DNA from: Mycolicibacterium moriokaense
GTDB taxonomy: Bacteria > Actinomycetota > Actinomycetes > Mycobacteriales > Mycobacteriaceae
NCBI RefSeq assembly: GCF_010726085.1
Contig: NZ_AP022560.1
Location: 4,216,001-4,280,000 of the forward strand
Length of the DNA: 64,000 nucleotides
Direction: 5' to 3'
Shown here piece after piece: positions 32,618 through 41,910 of the stretch. Numbering within the stretch: position 1 is the first letter of the stretch; every line of letters starts with the position of its first letter. The notes under the pieces were generated by a model. That model had not been told where the DNA came from and did not search any database. It worked only from the letters and a program-made list of their open reading frames with translations. The translations under genes and the position numbers were made by a program.

Positions 32618-33373
32618 ATGCCGTTTCAAGACACCACCGCCATCGTGACCGGCGGTGCCGCCGGGCTGGGCCTGGCCATCACCGAAGCGCTCGTCGCCCT
32701 GGGCGCCAAAGTCGCGATCTTCGACATCGCCACCGAGCAGGTCGAAGCACAGGTCGACCGATTGCGCGGCGAAGGCGCGAAAGTCGCCGGCTATATCGTG
32801 GACGTGTCGAACCGCGGTGCGGTCAAAGCCGCCGTCGCACAGGTGCGGGCGGACCTGGGACCGGTGCTGATCCTGGTGAACAACGCCGGCATCGAGCAAT
32901 TCGGCAAGTTCGCCGAGATCACCGACGAGGAATGGGACCGCGTCATGGCGGTCAACCTCCGCGGCCCGTTCATCTGCACGCAGGTAGTGCTTCCCGACAT
33001 GGTCGAGGCCCACTGGGGCCGGATCGTCAACATCTCCTCGTCGAGCGCGCAGGGCGGGCAGTCGCGCATGGCCGCCTACGTCAGTTCCAAGGCCGGTGTG
33101 ATCGGGTTCACCAAGAGCCTTGCACTCGAACTCGGACCGAAAGGCATCACCGTCAACACGATTCCGCCCGGCATGGTGGTCACACCCATGCTGGAGAAGG
33201 CGATCGAAGAAGGGCGTTTCACCGCGCCACTGGAACACTTCGCCAAGATCACCCCGGTGCGTCGCGCCGGTCGGCCGGAGGACATCGCCAACGCCGCTAT
33301 CTTCCTGTGCCAGGACGAATCTGACTACATCACCGGTCAGGTCCTTCCCGTCAACGGGGGGCGCCGGACATGA
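32618..33373 (+). CDS. Short-chain dehydrogenase/reductase
   Basis: 251-residue classical SDR. TGGAAGLGLAIT (around 10-21), LVNNAGIEQFG (around 87-97), Ser in NISSSSAQGG (around 138) and the Tyr-x3-Lys in AAYVSSKAGVIGF (around 152-156), with ITGQVLPVNGGR at the end. Asp in IFDIATEQVEA after strand two suggests NAD(H). Expected to dehydrogenate a diol or alcohol formed by the Rieske enzyme. Overlaps the next gene by ATGA. Confidence 0.9.
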   Translation: MPFQDTTAIVTGGAAGLGLAITEALVALGAKVAIFDIATEQVEAQVDRLRGEGAKVAGYIVDVSNRGAVKAAVAQVRADLGPVLILVNNAGIEQFGKFAEITDEEWDRVMAVNLRGPFICTQVVLPDMVEAHWGRIVNISSSSAQGGQSRMAAYVSSKAGVIGFTKSLALELGPKGITVNTIPPGMVVTPMLEKAIEEGRFTAPLEHFAKITPVRRAGRPEDIANAAIFLCQDESDYITGQVLPVNGGRRT

Positions 33374-33981
33374 CTCCCGCTGACCGCATCCAGCCGCTGC
33401 TTGCCCCGTTGACCGCCGAGGAGTGGGGAGACGACGAGTACGCGGCGTTCGGTGCACTGCTGGGACTGCCGGCGGAGAAAGTCCCCCAGGCCGGCTCGGG
33501 CCACGCCGCCGACCCCCTCAACTTCGACATCATCGGTGTGCTCGCCCGCCACCCAAAAATGGCGCGCCGATTTCTGGCCTTCAACGGCTGGCTGTTGCAG
33601 CGCGGCGAATTACCCCTTCGGCTAAGGGAACTGGCGATTTTGCGCGTAGCACAGGCTCGACGGTCCGCGTTCTTCTGGGCCGAGCACACCAAGGTCGCCA
33701 CCGACGGTGGCGTACCGTCCGAAGACATCGCGCGTCTCGCCGAGGGCAACGACAGCTTCACCGGTGCCGACCGGTTGGTGCTCGAGGCCACCGACGAACT
33801 GCTGACCCTCGGCTTCGCCGACGCGGCGACGTGGCAACGCCTCGCGGACGAACTGGGCACGCACCAGGCAATGGAACTCATTTTCATCGTCGGCACGTAC
33901 ACGATGTTGGTGATGGCCTTTCAGACGTGGGGGTTGATGCCGGCGTCCGGCAGCCCAGCGTTACCCGAACCACTGACGTGA
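33370..33981 (+). CDS. Carboxymuconolactone decarboxylase/AhpD-like protein
   Basis: 203 residues. RLRELAILRVAQARRSAFFWAEH (around 82-104; motif REL-ILRV-x-EH) is the family core. The Cys-x-x-Cys of peroxidase-type AhpD is missing (Arg-Ser-Ala-Phe-Phe-Trp instead), so a decarboxylase/lactone-acting or structural role is more likely than peroxidase. Last gene of the Rieske unit, ending 79 bp before the convergent rlmN gene. Confidence 0.82.
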   Translation: MTPADRIQPLLAPLTAEEWGDDEYAAFGALLGLPAEKVPQAGSGHAADPLNFDIIGVLARHPKMARRFLAFNGWLLQRGELPLRLRELAILRVAQARRSAFFWAEHTKVATDGGVPSEDIARLAEGNDSFTGADRLVLEATDELLTLGFADAATWQRLADELGTHQAMELIFIVGTYTMLVMAFQTWGLMPASGSPALPEPLT

Positions 33982-34060
33982 TCGACGCCGGGCGTCCAGA
34001 CTGCTTACAGATTGCGGTTTTGCGGCGAACGGCGATTATCCGCAGTCTCGACGCGCTAGC

Positions 34061-35185
34061 TCAGCCCTCGGCCGCCAATTGACCGCAGGCAGCGGCGATT
34101 TCGCGACCACGGGTGTCGCGCACGGTACATGACACCCCGCGTTCGCGAACCCGCCTGACGAATTCCCGCTCGGCGGCCTTCGGACTGGCGTCCCATTCGC
34201 TACCCGGCGTCGGGTTCAACGGAATGACGTTGACGTGCGCGAGCGGCCCCAGCGCCCCGTGCAGCCGCTTACCCAGCAAGTCCGCCCGCCACGGCTGATC
34301 GTTGACGTCTCGGATCAGCGCGTACTCGATCGACACCCGCCGTCCGGTCACGTCCGCGTAATACCTTGCTGCGTCGAGTGCTTCGGACACCTTCCAGCGG
34401 CTGTTCACCGGCACCAGTGTGTCGCGCAGTTCGTCGTCGGGCGCATGCAGCGACAACGCGAGCGTCACACCGAGGCGCTCGTCGGCCAGCTTGCGGATCG
34501 CCGGCGCGAGCCCCACCGTCGACACCGTCACCGACCGCGCCGAGATCCCGAACCCGAGCGGCGGCGCCGCCGTGATGCGGCGCACCGCCGCGACCACCCG
34601 GTTGTAGTTGGCCAGCGGCTCGCCCATCCCCATGAAGACGATGTTCGACAGCCTGCCGCCCCGCGCGGGCGGCGCGATCCCGTCCCCGTCGCGGTCGCGC
34701 AATTCAACCGCCGCCGCGCGCACCTGTTCCAGGATCTCCGCCGTCGACAGGTTGCGCTGCAGCCCGCCCTGGCCCGTCGCGCAGAACGGACACGCCATGC
34801 CGCACCCGGCCTGCGACGAGATGCACACCGTGTTGCGCTGCGGATAGCGCATCAGCACCGACTCGAACGTCGTGCCGTCGACCGCGCGCCACAGCATCTT
34901 GCGGGTCTCCCCCGAGTCGCATTCGATCTCCCGCACTGGGTCCAGCAGCTTCGGGAACAGGGCGTCCGCGATCTGATCGCGCAGCGCCGCGGGCAGGTCG
35001 GTCATCTCATGCGGGTCGGCGATCAACCGTCCGTAGTACTGGTTGGCCAGCTGTTTACCCCGAAATGCGGGCAGCCCGAGCTCCGCGACGGCGCCAGCGC
35101 GCGCGTCCTCATCGAGGTCGGCGAGGTGACGCGGCGGCATCGCGCGTCGCGGCGGGTCGAAAACAAGGGGCAGAGAAGTGGCCAT
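34061..35185 (-). CDS. rlmN: 23S rRNA (adenine-C2)/tRNA methyltransferase RlmN
   Basis: 374 residues. Radical-SAM cysteines sit in [19 protein letters not shown] (Cys-x3-Cys-x2-Cys, around 124-131). The conserved [15 protein letters not shown] (around 187-201) and a late [19 protein letters not shown] with the methyl-carrying Cys near the C-terminus complete the family. It methylates A2503 of 23S rRNA and A37 of some tRNAs. ATG 35185 was chosen, giving [12 protein letters not shown]; a further ATG lies 21 nt upstream. In M. tuberculosis this gene directly follows cdsA, while here two genes intervene. Confidence 0.95.
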   Translation of the reverse strand: MATSLPLVFDPPRRAMPPRHLADLDEDARAGAVAELGLPAFRGKQLANQYYGRLIADPHEMTDLPAALRDQIADALFPKLLDPVREIECDSGETRKMLWRAVDGTTFESVLMRYPQRNTVCISSQAGCGMACPFCATGQGGLQRNLSTAEILEQVRAAAVELRDRDGDGIAPPARGGRLSNIVFMGMGEPLANYNRVVAAVRRITAAPPLGFGISARSVTVSTVGLAPAIRKLADERLGVTLALSLHAPDDELRDTLVPVNSRWKVSEALDAARYYADVTGRRVSIEYALIRDVNDQPWRADLLGKRLHGALGPLAHVNVIPLNPTPGSEWDASPKAAEREFVRRVRERGVSCTVRDTRGREIAAACGQLAAEG

Positions 35186-35255
35186 GAGCTGCTGCCAGTA
35201 TCTCATTGCCGAGCGCCGAGAAATTAATTCGCGATCTCAGTCGTTGCCCGCAACT

Positions 35256-36197
35256 ATGGACCGGGTGCCCACCAGAACCATGCCGTTGGGAGCAGCGTCG
35301 ACCTTGACGTTCTTCTATGCGCTTGGCTATCCCGTTGGCGCGCTTGCTGTTTCGGTGATGTCGCCGATGGCGGTGCTGGTATTTCGGTTCGGTCTGGCCG
35401 CCGCCATCCTGGCCGCCTGGGCCGCATTGGCGAAGGTGAGCTGGCCCACAGGGCGCACACTCGTGCATGTCCTGATCAGCGGATTACTCGCCCAGGGCCT
35501 GCTGTTCACCTGCCTGTATGTAGCGCTCATGCACGGTGCCCCCGCTGTGCTCGGGGCCGTGATCATCTCGATGAACCCCGTCGTCACGGCGGTCCTCGCG
35601 GCAATGTTCCTCAACGAAGGGCTCACCTGGACCAGGGTCGGGGCGCTCGTGCTGGGGGTGGTGGCCGTTCTCGCGTCCTGCGCGGCACGGCTGATCGCCG
35701 TCGGCGGCGTCGACCCCGCCGTCCTGCTGATCCTCGTCTCGCTGTTCAGCGTCGCCGCGGGCGGTGTGTACCAGCAGAAGTTCTGCTCCGGCGTCGACTT
35801 CCGGGCGACGGCCGCGTTGCAGAACGGTGCATGCATCCTCCCTGTCGTCGCGCTGGCCGCGGTGATGCCGTGGACGGTGAGCGACCCGTGGAAAGCGGCG
35901 GGAGCCGTCGCTGCCGTCGTCCTGCTCAACGCGGTGCTGTCGATGACCCTGTACGTCCGCGGCATCAACGAATACGGCGCGGCCGCGGTGGCAATGCTGT
36001 TCGCGGTGATCCCTGCGGTGGCGGGTGTGCTGTCGTGGGTGATGCTCGGTCAACGCCCCGACATCGGGATCGCCGCGGGCCTGGCCATCGGCGCAGCGGC
36101 ATGTTGGCTAAACGCCAAGTCTCAGCGTTCGGTGACGCCCCCGACGGCGTCCATCATGCGGGCCAACTCACCCGCGACGTCCGGACCCGCTGGCTGA
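35256..36197 (+). CDS. EamA/DMT-superfamily permease
   Basis: 313 residues with about ten transmembrane segments in two EamA repeats (for example TFFYALGYPVGALAVSVMS, ISGLLAQGLLFTCLYVAL, LGAVIISMNPVVTAVLAAMF, then LLILVSLFSVAAGGVYQQ and AAVAMLFAVIPAVAGVLSWV). Metabolite exporter type; substrate unknown. ATG 35256 was preferred over codons at 35178 that would overlap rlmN. Its last 76 bp overlap the convergent LLM gene, and the C-terminal tail after WLNAKSQ is polar, so the functional part ends before the overlap. Confidence 0.82.
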   Translation: MDRVPTRTMPLGAASTLTFFYALGYPVGALAVSVMSPMAVLVFRFGLAAAILAAWAALAKVSWPTGRTLVHVLISGLLAQGLLFTCLYVALMHGAPAVLGAVIISMNPVVTAVLAAMFLNEGLTWTRVGALVLGVVAVLASCAARLIAVGGVDPAVLLILVSLFSVAAGGVYQQKFCSGVDFRATAALQNGACILPVVALAAVMPWTVSDPWKAAGAVAAVVLLNAVLSMTLYVRGINEYGAAAVAMLFAVIPAVAGVLSWVMLGQRPDIGIAAGLAIGAAACWLNAKSQRSVTPPTASIMRANSPATSGPAG

Positions 36198-37117
36198 TAG
36201 ACGAGTTCCGTCACACCGCCCGCCGCGTATTCGGCGACCCGGTCCCGCAGTTGCTCCGGGGTTCCGGTGAAGGTGAACTGCGGCAGCAGATCGGCCGCGA
36301 TCCGCACCGCTTCCTGGTCAACCGCGGTCAGCCGCACGAGGTGTCCCTCGTGTGTGACGAGGTGACGCTCGGCCGGCGGAATCGCATTGATGGCAGCCAC
36401 CCACTCGGGACCGCCGGGCAGTTCGAGCATCGCGTCGGCACCCAGCCGTTCGTACATGGCGTGAAACACCACCGCGAGGCCGTGCCCCGCTCGGTCCAAC
36501 AGCGCCTGACTGCGCAGGTCTTCGCCGTCCTCGAGGACCGTTCCGAACTGGAGCAACGCGTACGGCCGACCGGCCGCCGCCGGATTGGGCACACCCGCGG
36601 CGAACACGCCGTCGCCCACGCGTTCGGCGACGGCGGTGCCCTTGGGCCCGTCGGCGCCGATGAACACCTCGACCTCGACGGGCCGGTCCGGCACGAAACC
36701 GTCCGCATGCATCATGCGGATCGCGGCGCCCTCCCACTCGACCGTCTCGCCGCGCAGCAGCGCCCGCAGCGTCGTCACATACTCCTCGACCACCGCCCAA
36801 CGCAGCGGCCGCTTTCCGAGGGTGTATCGACCGGTGAACCCGGAGCCGACAGCCACCACCACACGACCGGGCGCCAGCGCGGTGAGGTTCGCGATCGCTG
36901 CCGCGTTGGCCATCGGATGCCGCAGGCTCGGCACGAGGACGCCTGGACCGAGCCCGATCGTGGAGGTACGCTCGGCGGCCAGCGCCAACGCAATCCACAC
37001 GTCCGACGTGATGGCCGGGGAGTCATACAGCCACGCCCGGTGATAACCGAGGCGTTCAGCCTCCGCGACGAGGTCCGGTGAGTCGACGTTGGTTACCAGC
37101 GCGCACGACAATTTCAT
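36122..37117 (-). CDS. LLM-class F420-dependent oxidoreductase
   Basis: 331 residues with the luciferase-like barrel: AERLGYHRAWLYDSPAITSD (around 21-40), LGPGVLVPSLRHPMANAAAI (around 56-75), ALAPGRVVVAVGSGFTGRYT (around 80-99) and VEVFIGADGPKGTAVAERVGDG (around 148-168, flavin/F420 phosphate region). Fits the 5,10-methylene-tetrahydromethanopterin reductase-like group, which in mycobacteria uses F420. It follows cdsA in the same direction after 57 bp and may ride on the pyrH-frr-cdsA transcript. Confidence 0.83.
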   Translation of the reverse strand: MKLSCALVTNVDSPDLVAEAERLGYHRAWLYDSPAITSDVWIALALAAERTSTIGLGPGVLVPSLRHPMANAAAIANLTALAPGRVVVAVGSGFTGRYTLGKRPLRWAVVEEYVTTLRALLRGETVEWEGAAIRMMHADGFVPDRPVEVEVFIGADGPKGTAVAERVGDGVFAAGVPNPAAAGRPYALLQFGTVLEDGEDLRSQALLDRAGHGLAVVFHAMYERLGADAMLELPGGPEWVAAINAIPPAERHLVTHEGHLVRLTAVDQEAVRIAADLLPQFTFTGTPEQLRDRVAEYAAGGVTELVYQPAGPDVAGELARMMDAVGGVTER

Positions 37118-37174
37118 GCGCGCAAACGCTACCTTAGCTGCGAATGACGATGGTTGAGAAGGCGAAATGCGCTG

Positions 37175-38053
37175 TTACGCAAGCAGTGTGAGGACGATCC
37201 AGCCGGCGACGGCCGAGGGCAGCATCGCGTCGATCCGGTCCATCATTCCCCCGTGACCGGGCAGCAGCTTGCCCATGTCTTTGATTCCGAGGTCGCGTTT
37301 GATCTGCGACTCGACGAGGTCGCCCAGCACGCCCGTGATGACCAGCATCAGACCCAGCGGAATCCCGACCCACCACGGGTTGTGGAGAAGGAACACCACC
37401 GAGAACACCGACGCGCCGATCCCGAACAGCAGTGAGCCGCCAAGTCCTTCCCACGATTTCTTCGGGCTGATCGCGGGCACCATCAGATGCTTGCCGAACA
37501 ACACGCCCGCGACATATCCGCCGATGTCGGCGAACACGGCGGTCGCGATCACCGCGAACACCCGACGACCGCCCTCGTCCTGGAAGATCAGCAGCGCACT
37601 GAAACTCGCGAACAGCGGCACCCACGTCGCCAGCAGCACCGAGGCGGAGATGTCGCGCAGATAGTTCACCGGCTGGTCGCGAAGCCCCTGGCCGACCAGG
37701 CGCCACACCATGCACACCACGATCGTTCCGGCGTAGGCGCCCAGCAGCCCGGCGGGGCCGAACGGCCACGTCAACCAGATCATCGCCTGACCGCCGAGCA
37801 GCAGCGGAATCGCGGGAAGGGCGTAGCCGGCCTCACGAAGCCTGCTGATGACTTCCCACATGCCGATCGGGATCGCGATCGCGAGCACCGGAATCCACCC
37901 GATGGGCGCGAAGATCAGGACACCGATCGCGATGGCACCGAGCAGAACGCCGACGCCGATCGCGGCGGGCAGGTCACGCCCGGCCCGCGACTTCTTCTTG
38001 GGCGGCCCTTCGACCGGCGTATCTGCCACGGGAGTCATGTGCTGATCGGTCAC
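37175..38053 (-). CDS. cdsA: Phosphatidate cytidylyltransferase
   Basis: 292 residues. The CDP-diglyceride synthase signature is complete: SQIKRDLGIKDMGKLLPGHG followed by GMMDRID (around 250-276). About eight transmembrane helices come before it, and a charged N-terminus GPPKKKSRAGRD. It makes CDP-diacylglycerol from phosphatidate and CTP at the membrane, the branch point of phospholipid synthesis. GTG start shares one base with the frr stop, so the two are coupled. Confidence 0.96.
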   Translation of the reverse strand: MTDQHMTPVADTPVEGPPKKKSRAGRDLPAAIGVGVLLGAIAIGVLIFAPIGWIPVLAIAIPIGMWEVISRLREAGYALPAIPLLLGGQAMIWLTWPFGPAGLLGAYAGTIVVCMVWRLVGQGLRDQPVNYLRDISASVLLATWVPLFASFSALLIFQDEGGRRVFAVIATAVFADIGGYVAGVLFGKHLMVPAISPKKSWEGLGGSLLFGIGASVFSVVFLLHNPWWVGIPLGLMLVITGVLGDLVESQIKRDLGIKDMGKLLPGHGGMMDRIDAMLPSAVAGWIVLTLLA

Positions 38054-38610
38054 TAGACCTCCAGCAACTCGCCTTCTTTGTGCTTGACCAATTCGTCGAT
38101 CTGGTTGGTGTAGGTGTGGGTGATCTTGTCGAGATCCTTCTCGGCCCTGCTCACCTCGTCCTCACCTGCCTCGCCGTCTTTCTTGATGCGGTGCAACTCC
38201 TCCATCGCCTTGCGGCGGATGTTACGCACCGACACCCGGGCATCCTCGCCCTTGGCCTTGGCCTGCTTCACCAGGTCACGACGGCGTTCCTCGGTCAGCT
38301 GCGGAATGGACACCCGGATGACGTTCCCATCGTTCGTCGGGTTCACACCGAGGTCCGAGTTGCGGATCGCATCCTCGATGTTGCGCAGTTGATTGGCCTC
38401 GTACGGTTTGATGACGACCAGCCGCGGCTCGGGGACGTTGATGCTCGACAGCTGCGTGATCGGCGTGGGTGAACCGTAGTAGTCCATGTTCACGCGGGCG
38501 AACATGCCCGGATTGGCCCGGCCGGTACGGATCGACGACAGGTCGTCGCGCGCCACCGCCACCGCCTTCTCCATCTTCTCTTCGGCATCGAAGAGGGTTT
38601 CGTCGATCAC
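38053..38610 (-). CDS. frr: Ribosome recycling factor
   Basis: 185 residues, exactly the usual size. [20 protein letters not shown] (around 25-44), [35 protein letters not shown] (around 103-122) and [20 protein letters not shown] are diagnostic. With EF-G it splits ribosomes after termination. In the operon pyrH-frr-cdsA, 38 bp after pyrH, the common actinobacterial order. Confidence 0.98.
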   Translation of the reverse strand: MIDETLFDAEEKMEKAVAVARDDLSSIRTGRANPGMFARVNMDYYGSPTPITQLSSINVPEPRLVVIKPYEANQLRNIEDAIRNSDLGVNPTNDGNVIRVSIPQLTEERRRDLVKQAKAKGEDARVSVRNIRRKAMEELHRIKKDGEAGEDEVSRAEKDLDKITHTYTNQIDELVKHKEGELLEV

Positions 38611-38648
38611 GTTGCTCTCCTCATGACGGGCCCGCGGGCACGTCCGTA

Positions 38649-39458
38649 TTACGTGGTGACCAGTGTTCCGATCTTCTCACCTGCGACCGCACGCGCGATA
38701 TTGCCATCGGCGAGCAGGTTGAACACCAGGATCGGCATGCCATTGTCCATGCACAGGCTGAACGCGGTCGCATCGGCGACCTTCAGACCCCGATCGATCA
38801 CCTCACGATGGCTGATCGCGGTCAACAGTTCGGCGTTGGGATCCACCTTCGGATCGGCGGTGAAGACGCCGTCGACGGCCTTGGCCATCAGCACCACCTC
38901 GGCGCCGATCTCGAGCGCCCGCTGCGCTGCCGTGGTGTCGGTCGAGAAGTACGGCAGCCCCATGCCGGCACCGAAGATGACCACCCGGCCCTTCTCCAGG
39001 TGCCTGCGGGCGCGAAGGGGGATGTACGGCTCAGCGACCTGGCCCATCGTGATCGCGGTCTGAACGCGGGTCTGAATGCCTTCCTTCTCCAGGAAGTCTT
39101 GCAGCGCAAGGCTGTTCATCACCGTGCCGAGCATGCCCATGTAGTCGCTGCGGGTTCGCTCCATGCCGCGCTGCTGAAGCTGGGCACCGCGGAAGAAGTT
39201 GCCGCCGCCGATGACGACGGCCACCTGCACGCCGCTGCGGACGACTTCGGCGATCTGTCGAGCCACCTGGTGGACGACGTCGGGGTCCAAGCCAACTTCG
39301 CCACCGCCGAACATCTCGCCGCCGAGCTTGAGCAGCACGCGGGAGTACACCGGCCGAAGCGACGTATCGGCTGAAGTATCGGATGAGGAAGAGGGGGCGG
39401 CACCGTTCGAGCTGGTCGGCTCCGGAACGGCCGGGCCGGCGACATTGGATTCCGCCAT
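38649..39458 (-). CDS. pyrH: UMP kinase
   Basis: 269 residues. The amino-acid-kinase fold shows [20 protein letters not shown] (around 42-61), [16 protein letters not shown] (around 79-94), [20 protein letters not shown] (around 158-177) and [19 protein letters not shown] (around 188-206). It phosphorylates UMP with ATP and is regulated by GTP/UTP in bacteria. The first 30 or so residues are a Ser/Pro-rich extension before [13 protein letters not shown]; a downstream start is possible. Head of the frr-cdsA operon. Confidence 0.97.
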   Translation of the reverse strand: MAESNVAGPAVPEPTSSNGAAPSSSSDTSADTSLRPVYSRVLLKLGGEMFGGGEVGLDPDVVHQVARQIAEVVRSGVQVAVVIGGGNFFRGAQLQQRGMERTRSDYMGMLGTVMNSLALQDFLEKEGIQTRVQTAITMGQVAEPYIPLRARRHLEKGRVVIFGAGMGLPYFSTDTTAAQRALEIGAEVVLMAKAVDGVFTADPKVDPNAELLTAISHREVIDRGLKVADATAFSLCMDNGMPILVFNLLADGNIARAVAGEKIGTLVTT

Positions 39459-39744
39459 CCGACTCCTTCGGGTCCTCGCTGAGACTCCCCTAATCCTGCC
39501 TCATGGTGGCCTCGAGACCGGCATCCGGGGTCGCGCGTGGCGGATCAGCCCGGCAAGTGTGCGCTCAGCAGGAAGGCGGGCACCGACCTGCGTCCCTTTC
39601 CGGTCTCCCGTTCATATTCGATCAACGAGCGATGAGAGAAATCCGGCTGCGCGAATACCCATGTACCTGTGGCCGCGCCCCGATCCGCCGGATGAACTCG
39701 CCCGACAGCGGCGTGATCGGGCTCAGACACGCCAGATCACTGCT

Positions 39745-39770
39745 ACTATCTGCGCATGAATGCAGATAGT
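39745..39770. promoter_or_regulatory. Metal-sensor operator spanning the kmtR start codon
   Basis: ACTATCTGC (39745-39753), eight bases, GCAGATAGT (39762-39770): a perfect 9-bp inverted repeat. The ATG of the ArsR-family gene is at 39756-39758, inside the spacer. Binding would block both transcription start and early elongation, giving autorepression. Likely ligand protein is KmtR itself. Confidence 0.75.
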
Positions 39771-40139
39771 CGGGAAGCGTGGCTCCGACTTCCAGACGAT
39801 CAGGCGAGCTTGATCGTCGAGGTGTTTCGCATGCTGGCCGACGCCACACGCGTCCAGATTCTCTGGGCGCTGACCCACGGTGAGCATTCGGTCAACCAGC
39901 TTGCCGAGCATGTCGGGAAGCCGGCACCGTCCGTATCACAGCACCTGGCGAAGCTTCGGATGGCGCGACTGGTTCGCACACGTAAGGAGGGAACTCAGGT
40001 CATCTACCGCATCGAAAACGACCACGTTCGACAACTGGTGGTCGACGCCGTATTCAATGCCGAACATTCCGGCCCCGGCATTCCCGGCCATCACCGCAAC
40101 GACCCAGCGACGCGCCAACTTCCGGGGGCGTCCGCGTAG
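39756..40139 (+). CDS. kmtR: ArsR-family Ni/Co sensor, KmtR-like
   Basis: 127 residues. LIVEVFRMLADATRVQILWAL (first helices; motif at 20-40), HSVNQLAEHVGKPAPSVSQH (recognition helix around 47-66), LAKLRMARLVRTRKEGTQVI (wing) and IENDHVRQLVVDAVFNAEHS closely resemble M. tuberculosis KmtR (Rv0827c) as I remember it, including its His/Asp-rich tail GPGIPGHHRNDPATRQL that binds Ni or Co. It derepresses metal-efflux or buffering genes when the metal is in excess. The next gene, in the same unit, encodes a His-rich protein. Operator overlaps the start. Confidence 0.85.
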   Translation: MNADSREAWLRLPDDQASLIVEVFRMLADATRVQILWALTHGEHSVNQLAEHVGKPAPSVSQHLAKLRMARLVRTRKEGTQVIYRIENDHVRQLVVDAVFNAEHSGPGIPGHHRNDPATRQLPGASA

Positions 40140-40158
40140 TAATCACGGAGAAGATCCC

Positions 40159-40359
40159 ATGACCGATCAACACGCCCATACCGAGGCGCACTCACACGAA
40201 CATGCGCACGGCACCACCAGTCATGTCCATGCCCATACCGGGCACGATCACGACCACGTGACGCATGAGCACTCCCATGCCCACGACGGATCCGAGCACA
40301 CCCACAGCCACGTGCATCAAAACGATCTCATCGACGAGCACTCACACGTTCACAGCTGA
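40159..40359 (+). CDS. Histidine-rich 66-aa metal-binding protein
   Basis: 23 of 66 residues are histidine, arranged as His-x-His steps (HAHTEAHSHEHAHG, HVHAHTGHDHDH, HEHSHAHDGSEHTHSHVH), with many Asp/Glu and no Cys. Such composition binds Ni, Co or Zn, as in His-rich tails of metallochaperones and ZIP or RcnA-type loops. It lies 19 bp after kmtR on the same strand, so it is probably expressed when the sensor releases its operator and acts as a metal buffer or store. No signal peptide or membrane segment. Real gene by composition and position. Confidence 0.75.
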   Translation: MTDQHAHTEAHSHEHAHGTTSHVHAHTGHDHDHVTHEHSHAHDGSEHTHSHVHQNDLIDEHSHVHS

Positions 40360-40374
40360 CCGCGGGCAGCTGTG
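40351..40374. terminator. Hairpin at the kmtR/cbiO convergent junction
   Basis: CACAGCTG (40351-40358) and CAGCTGTG (40367-40374) pair perfectly around an 8-nt loop that begins within the stop of the His-rich gene. No T run. Probable bidirectional terminator between the convergent units. Confidence 0.5.
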
Positions 40375-40391
40375 ACGCTGTGGACTCGTCG

Positions 40392-41132
40392 CTAGTTGGC
40401 GGTGATCTCGAAACCCCACGGGAGTTCAAGGCGGTGGCGCGCCAATAGATCCGAGTCGGAAAGGATCGATCGCACGTCGTCGTCGGCTACCACGACTCCG
40501 GAGTCCATGACGACGGCCCTGTTGCACAGCTGCGCCGCGTAGGGCAGGTCGTGCGTGACGATGAGCATGGTGGTTTCGAGTCCCAGGAGGGTCTCTGCCA
40601 ATTCCCGCCGTGCCACCGGATCGAGGTTGGCAGACGGTTCGTCGAGGACCAAGACGTCGGGCCTACATGCGAGGACCGTCGCCAGCGCGGCGCGGCGACG
40701 CTGGCCGCCCGACAAGTGCGCCGGACTGCGACCGGCCAGATCGGTCAGTGACACGGCCTCCAGCGCCTCCTGGACGCGGGCGGTCAATTCATCACCGGAC
40801 ACCCCGAAATTGGCCGGACCGAACGCCACATCCTGGGCGACCGTCGGCATGAAAAGCTGATCGTCGGGGTCCTGGAACACCAGTCCAACAAGCTGCCTGA
40901 TGTGCTGTAAATTCTTGCGGATCAACGGGATTCCGCCGATCTCGACCGACCCTGAGGCGGCAGTCAAAACCCCGTTGAGGTGCAGCATCAGGGTCGTCTT
41001 GCCCGCGCCATTGGGGCCGAGTACCGCCACCCGCTCGCCGTCGGCCACCGTCAGGTCTATCCCGGCAAGCGCGGAGTGACCGTCGGGATAGACGTAGTGA
41101 AGATCCTGAATGCGGATTGCGGGTAGTGTCAC
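40392..41132 (-). CDS. cbiO: ECF Ni/Co transporter ATPase CbiO
   Basis: 246 residues. Walker A GPNGAGKTTLMLHLNG (around 40-55), Q-loop GLVFQDPDDQLFMPTVAQDV (around 85-104), signature HLSGGQRRRAALATVLACRP (around 141-160), Walker B DVLVLDEPSANLD and the switch His in IVTHDLPYA. The FQDPDDQL form is typical of ECF-type ATPases. Last gene of the leftward cbiM-N-Q-O operon. GTG 41132 overlaps the cbiQ stop and gives a natural start; upstream codons lie within cbiQ. Confidence 0.92.
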   Translation of the reverse strand: MTLPAIRIQDLHYVYPDGHSALAGIDLTVADGERVAVLGPNGAGKTTLMLHLNGVLTAASGSVEIGGIPLIRKNLQHIRQLVGLVFQDPDDQLFMPTVAQDVAFGPANFGVSGDELTARVQEALEAVSLTDLAGRSPAHLSGGQRRRAALATVLACRPDVLVLDEPSANLDPVARRELAETLLGLETTMLIVTHDLPYAAQLCNRAVVMDSGVVVADDDVRSILSDSDLLARHRLELPWGFEITAN

Positions 41133-41908
41133 CGGATCACCCACGAGCAGGCAGCCACAGCCACCGCGGCCGCAGCGGGCATGAGCGCGGCCACCCACTG
41201 TCGAACCGATGCCGGTGCACTGGAGCCCACCCCGGCGGCCAATGCCGGGACCGTGCCGTCAAAGCCCCTGGACAACATCGCGAGATAGACGCGTTCTCCC
41301 CGCTCGTACGCGCGTAGGAACAGTGCTCCAACACTTTTCGCGATGGCGCCCGCCTGGTGTATAGCGCTCGGCGAATCACCGCGCGACAGTCGCGCCTGAC
41401 GCATTCGGCCGGCCTCCGAGGCAAGCAAATCGATGTAGCGAATCATCAACACCAGCATCGAGGTCACAGTGCCCGGCACTCCGAGTCGGCTCAGCGCGAC
41501 GGACAGTTCGCGGGCCGTGGTGGTCGCGGCGACCGTGAGAGATGCCGCCACCCCCAGGGTGCCCTTGATCACGATGCCCCACGCGGCGTAGAGCCCAGAG
41601 ACCGACAGGTGCACACCGGCTACCTCCACCCTGTTACCGCCCTCGGCGAACGGTAGCAGCACGGCGAGGATCAGGAATGGCGCCTCGATCAGCATGCGCG
41701 GCAGGATCCAGCGCAATGGAATCCGCGCAAACCGCCACACTGCAAGGACAATCAAGGCATAGATTCCGAACGGCCAGAGCATCTCCCGGGGTGTGGCGAC
41801 CACGGCGAGCACGAAGACCACGAGGCAGACGATCTTCACCTCGGGAGCAACACGGTGAACGACCGAGTCGCCGTCGCGGTACAGGGGATGTGCGTGGCCT
41901 GCTCCCAC
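41129..41908 (-). CDS. cbiQ: ECF Ni/Co transporter membrane component CbiQ
   Basis: 259 residues. Several membrane segments (IVCLVVFVLAVVATPREMLW, GIYALIVLAVWRFARIPLRW, PFLILAVLLPFAEGG) and the two ATPase-coupling motifs of EcfT proteins: ARLSRGDSPSAI (around 180-190) and YERGERVYLAMLSRGFDG (around 210-227), each with the Ala/Ser-Arg-Gly element. Couples ATP hydrolysis by CbiO to the substrate component CbiM. Confidence 0.9.
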   Translation of the reverse strand: MGAGHAHPLYRDGDSVVHRVAPEVKIVCLVVFVLAVVATPREMLWPFGIYALIVLAVWRFARIPLRWILPRMLIEAPFLILAVLLPFAEGGNRVEVAGVHLSVSGLYAAWGIVIKGTLGVAASLTVAATTTARELSVALSRLGVPGTVTSMLVLMIRYIDLLASEAGRMRQARLSRGDSPSAIHQAGAIAKSVGALFLRAYERGERVYLAMLSRGFDGTVPALAAGVGSSAPASVRQWVAALMPAAAAVAVAACSWVIR

Positions 41909-41910
41909 GC

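Noticed and set aside
33982..34060. GACTGC...GCAGTC inverted repeat between the AhpD-like gene and rlmN
   Set aside because: Loop is more than 30 nt and the stem only 6 bp, too weak for a terminator call.
40159..40359. Repetitive CAC/CAT-rich stretch as a possible CRISPR or tandem repeat
   Set aside because: The repetition comes from histidine codons in one open frame; there are no equal repeats with spacers.
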